The position numbers and the translations under genes were made by a program. Positions 25,531-33,699 of a stretch of 44,860 nucleotides of DNA are shown piece by piece (within the stretch, counting starts at the first letter, position 1; each line of letters opens with the position of its first letter). The stretch covers positions 1-44,860 of the forward strand of contig NZ_JACOOJ010000042.1 of the NCBI RefSeq assembly GCF_014287585.1, written 5' to 3'. The DNA comes from Parabacteroides hominis (GTDB lineage Bacteria; Bacteroidota; Bacteroidia; Bacteroidales; Tannerellaceae). The notes below the pieces were generated by a model. That model was not told the DNA's origin. It did no database searches and saw only the letters and a program-made list of their open reading frames with translations.

Positions 25531-28500
25531 ATGAATACACACTTATTAAAATGGCTGTTATGTTTTGTGCTTTTACTTAATGGACAGTTTGTTATGGCGA
25601 ATCATAGCATGCATCCATTAAAACAAATAGCCTTTGTAAAAAAAATGATAGAACGGCAACAGGAGCCGTATCATACGGCTTATGTACAATTGATCCGTTA
25701 TGCAGATTCTATTCAACATGTCACTCACCATGCACGAAATGATTTTGCCGTTCCCGGCTACTATGTGAAACCCGAAGAGCACCGGGCTAATTCGTTGGCG
25801 TTGCAACAGGATGCTTTTGCGGCTTATTGTTCCGCATTAGCTTACCGGTTGTCGGGAAAGAAATGGTATGGAGAAAAAGCGTGTTATTTTATGAATGTAT
25901 GGGCTACCATTAATAAGAAATATTCAGAGCCGGATGGGCCATTGGTGATGAGTTACTCTGGGGCGGCATTCTTAATGGCAGCAGAGTTAATGGACGATAC
26001 GCCGGTATGGGATGCCGATGAGAAGCGACTTTTTAAGGATTGGGTGACGTCTGTTTATCAGAAAGCGGCAAATGAAATTCGTGAACGGAAGAATAATTGG
26101 GCTGATTGGGGACGTCTGGGCTCTTTGTTAGCCGCTTCTTTTTTGAATGATAAGGAGGACATTGGACGTAATATCAAGTTGATTAAAGGGGATTTGGGTG
26201 ATAAGATCGCAAGTGACGGTCACATGCCGGCAGAAGTGGTTCGCGAGAAAAATGGTATTTGGTATACCTATTTCTCGTTGGCTCCTATGACTGCTTCTTT
26301 TTGGGTTGTCTATAATTTGACGGGTGAGAATCTGTTCTTATGGGAACAGGAGGGGAAGTCGATCAAAAAGGCATTGGACTATTTGCTTCGTTATCAAAAA
26401 TCTCCTTCTGAATGGAAGTGGTATGAGAGGCCGAATGTAGGGACGCATGCCACTTGGCCGGACAATTTACTGGAGGCTATGGCGGGTATATATGGGGAGT
26501 CTGCTTATGTGGAATATGTTGAAAATAGTCGTCCTCATATTTATCCGGTACATCATTTTGCATGGGTTTTCCCGACGTTGATGCCGCTCTCTTTAAATGG
26601 GTATAATCTGGAAGGGCAATCGTCTGTGGCCAAAAAAGATGCCGATATAGAAAAACTCAGAAAACGTTTTGCCATGCAATTATTAGGCGCTCCGGTTTCT
26701 GACGGCCGGATCAAGACGTTGGTGGAAACGCTTCAGCCGGAGGGAAGTTGGCCGGGGATAGACTATGTCGATACCACCCGTACGGCTTTCCAACACGAAC
26801 GGCATCTCAGCAATATGTTGGCATTAAGCGTCGCTTATAAAAAGAAAGGGTCTCCCTACAAAGGAAATAAACAGGTCAGAAAAGCCGTTCATCAGGCATT
26901 GGCTTTCTGGTTGGAAAATGATTTCATTTGTGAGAATTGGTGGTGGAACCAAATTGGTACGCCTAATACGATGGTGAGCATGTTATTGATACTCGACCGG
27001 GATTTGTCCCCGGAAGAATCGGACCGGATGTTGAAAATAGCGGAACGTGGAAATATCAATGCTTGGGGAGCACGTCCCAGCGGTGATCGTATAAAGATCG
27101 CAGGTCTGCAAGCGAAAGCGGCTCTTTTTAAAAGAGATGCTCAAGAGGTTGCCATGCTGATGAAAATTATAGAGGGGGAAATCAAATTCTCGACCGAAAA
27201 AGGCATGCAACATGATTTTAGCTTCCATCACCGTACGGATTGGGTTAACAACACTCTTTCTTATGGCTCCGGTTATGCCAGCGCTTTTATAGAGTGGGCT
27301 TCGAATGTGGCGGATACGAAATTCCGCTTTTCGGAGCAAGCTGTCCGGTTATTGATTGACTATTATTTAGACGGTATTTGCAAACAGATGGTTTACGGAA
27401 GGATTTCAGATCCGGGTATCTTGAACCGGGACATCACCCGGCCGGGTGAAGAAAGGGTGTGGAGCTCTTCCGATCCTGAAAAATTGAGAAACCTGACTAA
27501 TTATAGGCAAGCGGAATTGGATAATATCATTTGTTTAAGAAAAGGGGACTCCTCCTGTCGACCAGTTTCTTTTGCTAAATTCTTTTGGAGAACAGATCAT
27601 TTTGTATTCCAACGTCCTGGTTATTATACTTCTGTCAGAATGTATTCTACCCGCAATGCTAATATGGAAGAACCGTATAATGGAGAAGGATTGATGAATC
27701 ATTTTAGAGGCGACGGAACAAATTATCTTTCTGTCCGGGGAGATGAATATAAAAGACTGACACCTGTTTATGATTGGATGAAGATACCAGGGGCAACGAT
27801 TGTGCAATTGGATAAAATGCCGGGTGAGAATGAAATTCAGAAATGGGGATTGACCGATTATGTCGGGGCGGTTACAGATGGAGTGTATGGGGCGGTTGGT
27901 TTTGATTTCAAAAGTCCGCACACAGGTTTAGCGGCCAGGAAAGCATGGTTCTTCTTCGATAAAACATACGTTTGTTTGGGAACGAACATATCAAGCCGGA
28001 TGAAGAACCAGGTTCTGACAACCGTCAATCAATGTCTCTTGAAAGGGGAGGTGACCGTAAGCGATGCTGATGGCATTCATCCGCAAGAACAGGGATCTCG
28101 TATGAGAAAAGAGGTGCGATGGGTGGTTCATGACAAAGTGGGGTATTATTTCCTCAAAAAAGAGAATGTCATATTATCCAATCAGCGTACGGAAGGAAGC
28201 TGGAAGATTGCTAACCGGCAGACAACTACACCTACAGACGTTATTCGGCAAGATGTATTCACCCTTTCTGTCGATCATGGCAGGTATCCGGATAATGATG
28301 GCTATGCCTATATGGTCATTCCTTCCGCCGAACCGCTATCTATCGAGAAACAGGTAGAAGAGGAAGGAGTTGTTATTTTGGCAAATTGCCCTGATTTGCA
28401 GGCTGTCCGGCATGATGGATTAAATATGGCTTATGCTGTGTTTTATAAAGGTGGTACTCTTCGGATCCATGATAAAATCGTGGTGGAGATGGATTCTCCC

Positions 28501-28728
28501 GGAATGTTGATGGTGAAATATAATGATGCCGGTGAAATACTTGCATTGGGCGTTTCTGATCCGACCCATTTCATGAAGAAACTCCATCTGTCTGTTAATC
28601 AGAAAATCGTTGGTTCAGCACAAGAAAATATACAAACCGAATGGGACGAAAAACAGGCTTTAACCCGGATTTCCGTAGATCTGCCTCAAAATGAATATGC
28701 AGGAAAGAGTGTGATATATAATAAGTAA
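25531..28728 (+). CDS. Fusion lyase: alginate-lyase-like module plus PL8 lyase
   Basis: A 1065-residue secreted lyase. The start is placed at 25531 because a signal peptide begins there (MNTHLLKWLLCFVLLLNGQF, cleavage near VMA); the frame is open to an ATG at 25423, which would add 36 residues before it. Residues about 30-350 resemble the alginate lyase (PF05426, PL5/PL38-type) alpha-toroid, with NNWADWG at 188-194 and EVVREKNGIWYTYF at 235-248. Residues about 370-690 resemble the PL8 alpha-toroid: NWWWNQIGTPN (469-479) and HDFSFHHR...SYGSGYA (561-583) would give the catalytic Asn, His and Tyr. A beta-sandwich follows to the end. PL8 enzymes cleave hyaluronan, chondroitin or xanthan. Base composition looks more GC-rich than in its neighbours. 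Confidence 0.85.
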   Translation: MNTHLLKWLLCFVLLLNGQFVMANHSMHPLKQIAFVKKMIERQQEPYHTAYVQLIRYADSIQHVTHHARNDFAVPGYYVKPEEHRANSLALQQDAFAAYCSALAYRLSGKKWYGEKACYFMNVWATINKKYSEPDGPLVMSYSGAAFLMAAELMDDTPVWDADEKRLFKDWVTSVYQKAANEIRERKNNWADWGRLGSLLAASFLNDKEDIGRNIKLIKGDLGDKIASDGHMPAEVVREKNGIWYTYFSLAPMTASFWVVYNLTGENLFLWEQEGKSIKKALDYLLRYQKSPSEWKWYERPNVGTHATWPDNLLEAMAGIYGESAYVEYVENSRPHIYPVHHFAWVFPTLMPLSLNGYNLEGQSSVAKKDADIEKLRKRFAMQLLGAPVSDGRIKTLVETLQPEGSWPGIDYVDTTRTAFQHERHLSNMLALSVAYKKKGSPYKGNKQVRKAVHQALAFWLENDFICENWWWNQIGTPNTMVSMLLILDRDLSPEESDRMLKIAERGNINAWGARPSGDRIKIAGLQAKAALFKRDAQEVAMLMKIIEGEIKFSTEKGMQHDFSFHHRTDWVNNTLSYGSGYASAFIEWASNVADTKFRFSEQAVRLLIDYYLDGICKQMVYGRISDPGILNRDITRPGEERVWSSSDPEKLRNLTNYRQAELDNIICLRKGDSSCRPVSFAKFFWRTDHFVFQRPGYYTSVRMYSTRNANMEEPYNGEGLMNHFRGDGTNYLSVRGDEYKRLTPVYDWMKIPGATIVQLDKMPGENEIQKWGLTDYVGAVTDGVYGAVGFDFKSPHTGLAARKAWFFFDKTYVCLGTNISSRMKNQVLTTVNQCLLKGEVTVSDADGIHPQEQGSRMRKEVRWVVHDKVGYYFLKKENVILSNQRTEGSWKIANRQTTTPTDVIRQDVFTLSVDHGRYPDNDGYAYMVIPSAEPLSIEKQVEEEGVVILANCPDLQAVRHDGLNMAYAVFYKGGTLRIHDKIVVEMDSPGMLMVKYNDAGEILALGVSDPTHFMKKLHLSVNQKIVGSAQENIQTEWDEKQALTRISVDLPQNEYAGKSVIYNK

Positions 28729-28744
28729 CTTAAATTTAAGAAGG

Positions 28745-30604
28745 ATGAAGGCACGTATTTTTGTATGGTTAGTGGCCTTATTTTGTTGCCACAATGCATC
28801 ATTTGCACAGAAAGAGTTTGTGAATGCTTCTGCCCGCTTGTCCGGGCATCCCCGAATTCTACTACAGAAGGGGGAAGAAAAAGCGTTGAAAAAAGTGATA
28901 ATGAAAGATGCTGTATGGAAAGATATTCATCTGTCATTAGTGGACGAAGCTGGAGAAATCGTAAAGCTGCCCTTGAATGAACGGATAAAGACAGGTAGAC
29001 GTTTATTAAGTGTATCGAGAGAAAATCTACGCCGCATTTTCATTCTGAGTTATGCCTATAGAATGACTGGAAAGAATGAGTTTCTGAAACGGGCGGAGAG
29101 CGAGATGTTGAAAGCAGCCTCTTTTTCTGACTGGAATCCTTCCCATTTCTTAGATGTGGGGGAAATGACGATGGCTTTAGCTATCGGATATGATTGGCTT
29201 TATCCTCAATTGTCGGTACAGACAAAGAAGGTAATAGAGAATGCTATTGTCGAAAAAGGTCTGAAACCTTCTTTTGATGAACGATACAATTGGTTTGTCA
29301 ATGCTGTCCACAATTGGAGCCAGGTTTGTCATGCCGGCGTCACTTATGGAGCTTTGGCTATATGGGAAAAAGAACCGGAGCTATCCCGGACTGTTATAAA
29401 CCGGGCTATCGATAAAATTGCGATTCCTATGGGACATTATGCCCCTGACGGAGCTTATCCGGAAGGTGTTGGCTATTGGGATTATGGAACATCTTTTAAT
29501 GCCATGTTTCTTAGTGCTATAGAAAAGGCATTTGGAACGGATTATGGATTAGGCGAGTTGCCCGGTTTCTTAAAGACAGGTGAATATATCTTACATGCTG
29601 TTACCCCAAATCTGAAAAACTTTGCCTATTCTGACAATGGGGGAAATGCTTTTTTAGCACCGACTATGTTTTGGTTTTATGATAAGACAAAAGATGCCTC
29701 TATATTGTATAACCAGGTACAGCTATATAAAAAAGACGGACAAAAGCGTATCAAAAAAAATCGTTTGGCTCCGGCCATGTTGATTTGGGGCGCTTCTGCT
29801 TCATTGGCGAATCCACAGAAACCTGCTCGACTATCATGGAAAGCACAAGGGGATAATCCGGTTTGTTTTATGCGTTCTTCCTGGAATGATTCGTCTGCTG
29901 TTTATGTTGGTGTGAAAATGGGGTCTCCTTCTGTCAATCACGGACATATGGATGTCGGTAGTTTTTTATTGGAAGCGGATGGTGTCCTTTGGGGAATGGA
30001 TATGGGAGGAGAAGAGTACAACAGATTGGAAACGAGAGGCGTTGATCTATGGAATTCGCGTCAAAATTCTCAACGTTGGGATGTTTACCGTTATAATAAT
30101 TTTGCTCATAACACATTATCATTTAATCATAAATACCAGGATGTAAAAGGTAAAGCACAGATTGACGGCTATTCGGATCAGGAAAATAATATGTATGTTA
30201 TTTCTGATTTGACTCCGGTTTATAAAGATCAGGTAAAAAGTGCAAAACGGGCTGTTTCCTTAGTTAATAAAGAGTATGTGGTGGTGGAAGATTTGATTGA
30301 GGCAACCAAGCGTTTTACGATGATGACGTGGACGATGGTAACTCCGGCTTCGGCTAAGATTATATCTGATAATGTCATGTTATTGGAAAAAAATGGTAAG
30401 AAGTTGTATATAAAGGTCGAAGGCCCTAAAAAAGTTCGCTGGCATATCTCACCTGCCCAATCTGAATTTAGCTATGATTCACCGAATCCGGGTATTTCAA
30501 TTATCGGATTTGATACGGATTTGGATTTATCAACCAAGCAAAGTATTAAAGTATTCCTTTTACCGGGAGAAAATAAAAATGTTACATATAAATCGGTATT
30601 ATGA
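28745..30604 (+). CDS. Heparinase II/III family polysaccharide lyase (lyase B)
   Basis: A 619-residue paralogue of lyase A, with the same order of parts. The signal peptide ends near ASFAQ (residue 22). The toroid domain has HNWSQVCHAG (189-198; Asn190) and YPEGVGYWDYG (238-248; Tyr238/244/247). The beta domain has SVNHGHMDVGSF with His399 as the presumed base. Shared blocks with lyase A include TGRRLLSVSRE and DWNPSHFLDV, but the substrate-side loops differ (NGGNAFLAPTMFWFY here, CGDRRGQSADVILAWF in lyase A). It probably acts on the same glycan at a different linkage or substituent. Its stop overlaps the GH88 start (ATGA), so the two are translationally coupled. Confidence 0.85.
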   Translation: MKARIFVWLVALFCCHNASFAQKEFVNASARLSGHPRILLQKGEEKALKKVIMKDAVWKDIHLSLVDEAGEIVKLPLNERIKTGRRLLSVSRENLRRIFILSYAYRMTGKNEFLKRAESEMLKAASFSDWNPSHFLDVGEMTMALAIGYDWLYPQLSVQTKKVIENAIVEKGLKPSFDERYNWFVNAVHNWSQVCHAGVTYGALAIWEKEPELSRTVINRAIDKIAIPMGHYAPDGAYPEGVGYWDYGTSFNAMFLSAIEKAFGTDYGLGELPGFLKTGEYILHAVTPNLKNFAYSDNGGNAFLAPTMFWFYDKTKDASILYNQVQLYKKDGQKRIKKNRLAPAMLIWGASASLANPQKPARLSWKAQGDNPVCFMRSSWNDSSAVYVGVKMGSPSVNHGHMDVGSFLLEADGVLWGMDMGGEEYNRLETRGVDLWNSRQNSQRWDVYRYNNFAHNTLSFNHKYQDVKGKAQIDGYSDQENNMYVISDLTPVYKDQVKSAKRAVSLVNKEYVVVEDLIEATKRFTMMTWTMVTPASAKIISDNVMLLEKNGKKLYIKVEGPKKVRWHISPAQSEFSYDSPNPGISIIGFDTDLDLSTKQSIKVFLLPGENKNVTYKSVL

Positions 30605-31806
30605 AGATGACAAAAGTATTCTCTTTTATATGTGTAGGTTTAATGGCTCTTTCCTGTACAGGGGAAAGAGCGGGTGATTGGGTCAGTCAAGATTTTGCTT
30701 TTGCAGACAAGCAACTGCGCTATGCATTGACAGAAACAGAGAGTGTCCGGAATTCCTTGGGTAAGACGCCGGAAGAATTACCATCCCCACGTAATATCCA
30801 GTCTGACGGCTCCTTGCGATTGGTTCGTGCCAGAGATTGGTGTAGCGGCTTTTTTCCTGGTGAACTTTGGTATATGTATGAATATACAAAAGATGATTTT
30901 TGGAAAAAAAAGGCGGAGTTTCAAACTGAATTGTTGGAGCCTTTAAAATCATATAGAGGCACTCATGATTTGGGCTTTATGCTCTATTGTAGTTATGGCA
31001 ACGGATACCGCATGGAACAATCGGATAAATATAAGCAGGTGTTACTGGAGGGGGCAAACTCTTTGGCATCTCGTTTTAACCCGGCGGTCGGTTGTATTCG
31101 TTCTTGGGACCATAATGGGGACAAATGGCAATATCCGGTTATTATAGATAATATGATGAACCTTGAATTTCTGTTTTGGGCAACCAAAGCATCTGGTGAT
31201 TCTACATTCTACAAAATTGCGGTTACTCATGCCGATAATACGATGAAGAATCATTTCAGGAAAGATTATAGTTCTTACCATGTGATTGATTACGATACGA
31301 TAACCGGTGATGTCCGAAACAAACATACCCATCAGGGATATGCTCATGAGTCTGCCTGGGCGCGTGGGCAAGCGTGGGGATTATATGGCTATACGATGTG
31401 TTATCGGGAAACAGGTGACAGAAGATATTTGAATCAGGCAGAACAAATCGCATCTTTTATCTTTAATCACCCTAATCTTCCATCGGATCTAATCCCTTAT
31501 TGGGACTATAATGACCCAGAGATCCCAGCCTCTCCCAGGGATGTGTCGGCTGCTACGATAACTGCATCCGCTTTATATGAATTGTCGACTTATTCAGATA
31601 AGGGTGGACAATATAAAAAATGGGCTGATACCATTTTGGAAAATCTGACGGAATCATATATGGTTCCCTTGAATCAGATGCATGGCTTTTTATTGCGCTC
31701 AAGCACCGGCCATAAACCGGCAGGAACGGAGATAGATGTACCGATCGTTTATGCTGATTATTATTTTTTGGAAGCACTTATTCGGAAAAAGAATTTAGAA
31801 AAGTAG
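30601..31806 (+). CDS. GH88 unsaturated glucuronyl hydrolase
   Basis: A 401-residue enzyme that removes the unsaturated uronic acid left at the non-reducing end by polysaccharide lyases. It is a lipoprotein (LMALSC lipobox), so it is probably periplasmic or outer-membrane attached. Family landmarks are RDWCSGFFPGELW (78-90), Asp123 in THDLGF and Asp183 in IIDNMMNLEFLFW; their 60-residue spacing matches the D88/D149 pair of the characterised Bacillus enzyme. AWARGQAWGLYGY is also typical. It is the last gene of PUL 1, overlapping lyase B by four bases (ATGA) and followed by a hairpin. It marks the lyase products as delta-uronic acid oligosaccharides. Confidence 0.93.
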   Translation: MKMTKVFSFICVGLMALSCTGERAGDWVSQDFAFADKQLRYALTETESVRNSLGKTPEELPSPRNIQSDGSLRLVRARDWCSGFFPGELWYMYEYTKDDFWKKKAEFQTELLEPLKSYRGTHDLGFMLYCSYGNGYRMEQSDKYKQVLLEGANSLASRFNPAVGCIRSWDHNGDKWQYPVIIDNMMNLEFLFWATKASGDSTFYKIAVTHADNTMKNHFRKDYSSYHVIDYDTITGDVRNKHTHQGYAHESAWARGQAWGLYGYTMCYRETGDRRYLNQAEQIASFIFNHPNLPSDLIPYWDYNDPEIPASPRDVSAATITASALYELSTYSDKGGQYKKWADTILENLTESYMVPLNQMHGFLLRSSTGHKPAGTEIDVPIVYADYYFLEALIRKKNLEK

Positions 31807-31834
31807 TCCTTTAATCTGGCGATAAGGTTGTTTT

Positions 31835-31869
31835 ATAGCCCATTTCGGCATATTGCTGCAATGGGCTAT
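31835..31869 (+). terminator. Terminator of PUL 1
   Basis: ATAGCCCATT and AATGGGCTAT form a perfect ten-base stem with a 15-base loop, 29 bases after the GH88 stop, followed by TTGGTTTGG. It probably ends the PUL 1 operon before the sigma gene of PUL 2. Confidence 0.65.
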
Positions 31870-31941
31870 TTGGTTTGGATATTTAGAATATGGAGTTATA
31901 TACAGTCTTAAAGTTGTTTTATATAAAATCTTCCATTTAAA

Positions 31942-31971
31942 TTTGCTTTCTTGCTAAAAAGAGTACATTTG
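31942..31971 (+). promoter_or_regulatory. Promoter of sigma 2 (Bacteroides -33/-7)
   Basis: TTTG (31942-31945) and TACATTTG (31964-31971) are separated by 18 bases, close to the Bacteroidetes consensus. It ends 32 bases before the sigma ATG. The sigma gene thus appears to have a housekeeping-type promoter, so a basal level is made without autoregulation. Confidence 0.6.
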
Positions 31972-32003
31972 CAGACAGAACATTTTGGAGATCTGTCAGA
32001 AAA

Positions 32004-32552
32004 ATGAGTACCATTAGTTTTAGTGATATATATACCAATTATTACAAGCGGTCGTTTCTGTTTGTGAAATCGTATGTCAGAGACGATATGGTCGCTGAAG
32101 ACATTGTTTCGGAAGCACTGATCCGCTTTTGGGAAACCACTAAAAAAGAAACGGTAGAACATCCGATGTCATTGCTATTAGCGATTTTAAAGAATGGGGC
32201 GCTGAACTATTTGAAACATCAGACTGTAAAAGAATCCGCGACAGAATCTATCTCTTTCAAGATGATCCGTGATCTGAATTACCGGATTACAACTTTGCAA
32301 GCCTGCGACCCTGAAGAAATTTTCTCTTCGGAAATAACTCAGATTGTAGATAAGACATTACAATCTTTACCGGAACAAACCCGGCGTGTTTTTGAGATGA
32401 GTCGTTATGAGTCTTTATCCGTGAAAGAAATAGCCCATGAACTTTCTTTAAGTACTAAAAGCGTAGAATATCACATCACAAAATCATTAAAGCTATTGCG
32501 TATTGCCTTAAAAGAATACCTCCCGATTTTCTATTTTCTGTTTATGCGATAA
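32004..32552 (+). CDS. ECF RNA polymerase sigma-70 factor (sigma 2)
   Basis: A 182-residue ECF sigma factor. Region 2 (about residues 8-75) has KRSFLFVKSYVRDDMVAEDI and VSEALIRFWE. Region 4 (about 118-170) has LPEQTRRVFEMSRYESLSVK and the helix-turn-helix EIAHELSLSTKSVEYHITK. It is followed on the same strand by fecR 2 (76 bases), then STN-SusC and SusD, the standard order of ECF/FecR-controlled PULs. It differs from sigma 1 along its whole length and probably has its own promoter set. Confidence 0.92.
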   Translation: MSTISFSDIYTNYYKRSFLFVKSYVRDDMVAEDIVSEALIRFWETTKKETVEHPMSLLLAILKNGALNYLKHQTVKESATESISFKMIRDLNYRITTLQACDPEEIFSSEITQIVDKTLQSLPEQTRRVFEMSRYESLSVKEIAHELSLSTKSVEYHITKSLKLLRIALKEYLPIFYFLFMR

Positions 32553-32628
32553 AATATTTCAAGAAAAAGCAATTTTGTCTTAGGGATTCTTCTTTATGTG
32601 TTGTCTCTTTAAGTAAGAGATAATAAAA

Positions 32629-33567
32629 ATGGATAAGAAGTTATTGCAAAAATACGTGGAGGGCAGTATTACGGCTGAGGAAGTTGAAACAGTCGTTGAC
32701 TGGTTGGATGCAGATGAAAAGCATGTAAAAGAATTTATGACTTTGCATAAATTATATGATATTTCTATTCTTAATCAGTCAACACAAGGACGAAAGAAAG
32801 AAAAAGTAGCTCGCACCGTCTTTCGCCGTATCGTAATAGAATTGCTAAAAGTTGCAGCCATCGCACTGATTTTGTTCAGCGGAAATTTCTTGTTGCAAAA
32901 AGATGATCAAATGGAATCTCTTCCTTCGTTTCAGACTCTATATGTTCCAGCTGGGCAGCGTGCAGAATTGATTTTGCCTGATAGTACGAAAGTATGGCTG
33001 AATGCAAACTCGAAACTGGTCTATCCGAGCAGTTTTAAAGAAGGAATTCGGCAGGTAGAATTGGATGGAGAGGCTTATTTTGATGTTAGGCATAATGGAG
33101 ATAATCCTTTTGTTGTCAGAACTAAATCAATGAACGTGACGGTGCTGGGAACGGAATTTAATGTGTCTGCTTATTCTGGTATCGAGGAATTCAATATTGC
33201 ATTATTGAGAGGGAGTGTCGAGTTGAATTCACCGGATCTTTCCAGGAAATATAGAATGACGGCTGGTGAGCAGGTTCTTTACAGAGATGGCAAATATGTT
33301 TCGGACCAGATCGGTAGCATGGACTATTTTAAGTGGAAAGAAGGGCTCCTCAGCTTTAATAACCAGCCGATACATGTGATAATCGAAAAATTGCGCTTAT
33401 ATTATGATATCAGAATAGAAGTAGCGGATTTGCCTTTCTTGAAAGAACGCTATTCCGGTAAATTCCGCGTAAAGGATGGAATTGAACAAGTGCTGAAAGT
33501 TTTGCAGTTAGAGCATAAATTTACCTATGTGAAAGATAATGAATTGAATCTGATAACTATAAAATGA
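32629..33567 (+). CDS. FecR-type anti-sigma factor (FecR 2)
   Basis: A 312-residue anti-sigma factor. A short cytoplasmic domain is followed by a membrane helix at about 70-88 (ELLKVAAIALILFSGNFLL). The periplasmic FecR domain has VPAGQRAELILPDSTKVWLN, GEAYFDVRHNGDNPFVV and LGTEFNVSAYSG, and the C-terminal part (about 235-312; FNNQPIHVIIEKLRLYYD) is DUF4974-like. It would hold sigma 2 until SusC 3 signals through its STN domain. It is shorter than FecR 1 mainly in the N-terminal part. Confidence 0.92.
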   Translation: MDKKLLQKYVEGSITAEEVETVVDWLDADEKHVKEFMTLHKLYDISILNQSTQGRKKEKVARTVFRRIVIELLKVAAIALILFSGNFLLQKDDQMESLPSFQTLYVPAGQRAELILPDSTKVWLNANSKLVYPSSFKEGIRQVELDGEAYFDVRHNGDNPFVVRTKSMNVTVLGTEFNVSAYSGIEEFNIALLRGSVELNSPDLSRKYRMTAGEQVLYRDGKYVSDQIGSMDYFKWKEGLLSFNNQPIHVIIEKLRLYYDIRIEVADLPFLKERYSGKFRVKDGIEQVLKVLQLEHKFTYVKDNELNLITIK

Positions 33568-33603
33568 ATTGCCTATGGAATAAGGAATATAGATAAAATG
33601 AAA

Positions 33604-33632
33604 ACCGGATTATGGTTCCAGCATAATCCGGT
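33604..33632 (+). promoter_or_regulatory. Hairpin in the fecR 2-susC 3 spacer
   Basis: ACCGGATTATG and CATAATCCGGT form a perfect 11-base stem with a seven-base loop in the 132-base spacer. Downstream, TGTCA and TGACA form a second small stem. No T-run follows. It could end part of the sigma/fecR transcript or shield the 5' end of the susC message from decay. No primary-sigma promoter was found after it, which fits transcription of susC by sigma 2. Confidence 0.5.
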
Positions 33633-33699
33633 GAAAATGTCAGCCTGTTGACATAACCAGTAATTAAATCGAGTACTAACATTTTGATACTACAAAGTT

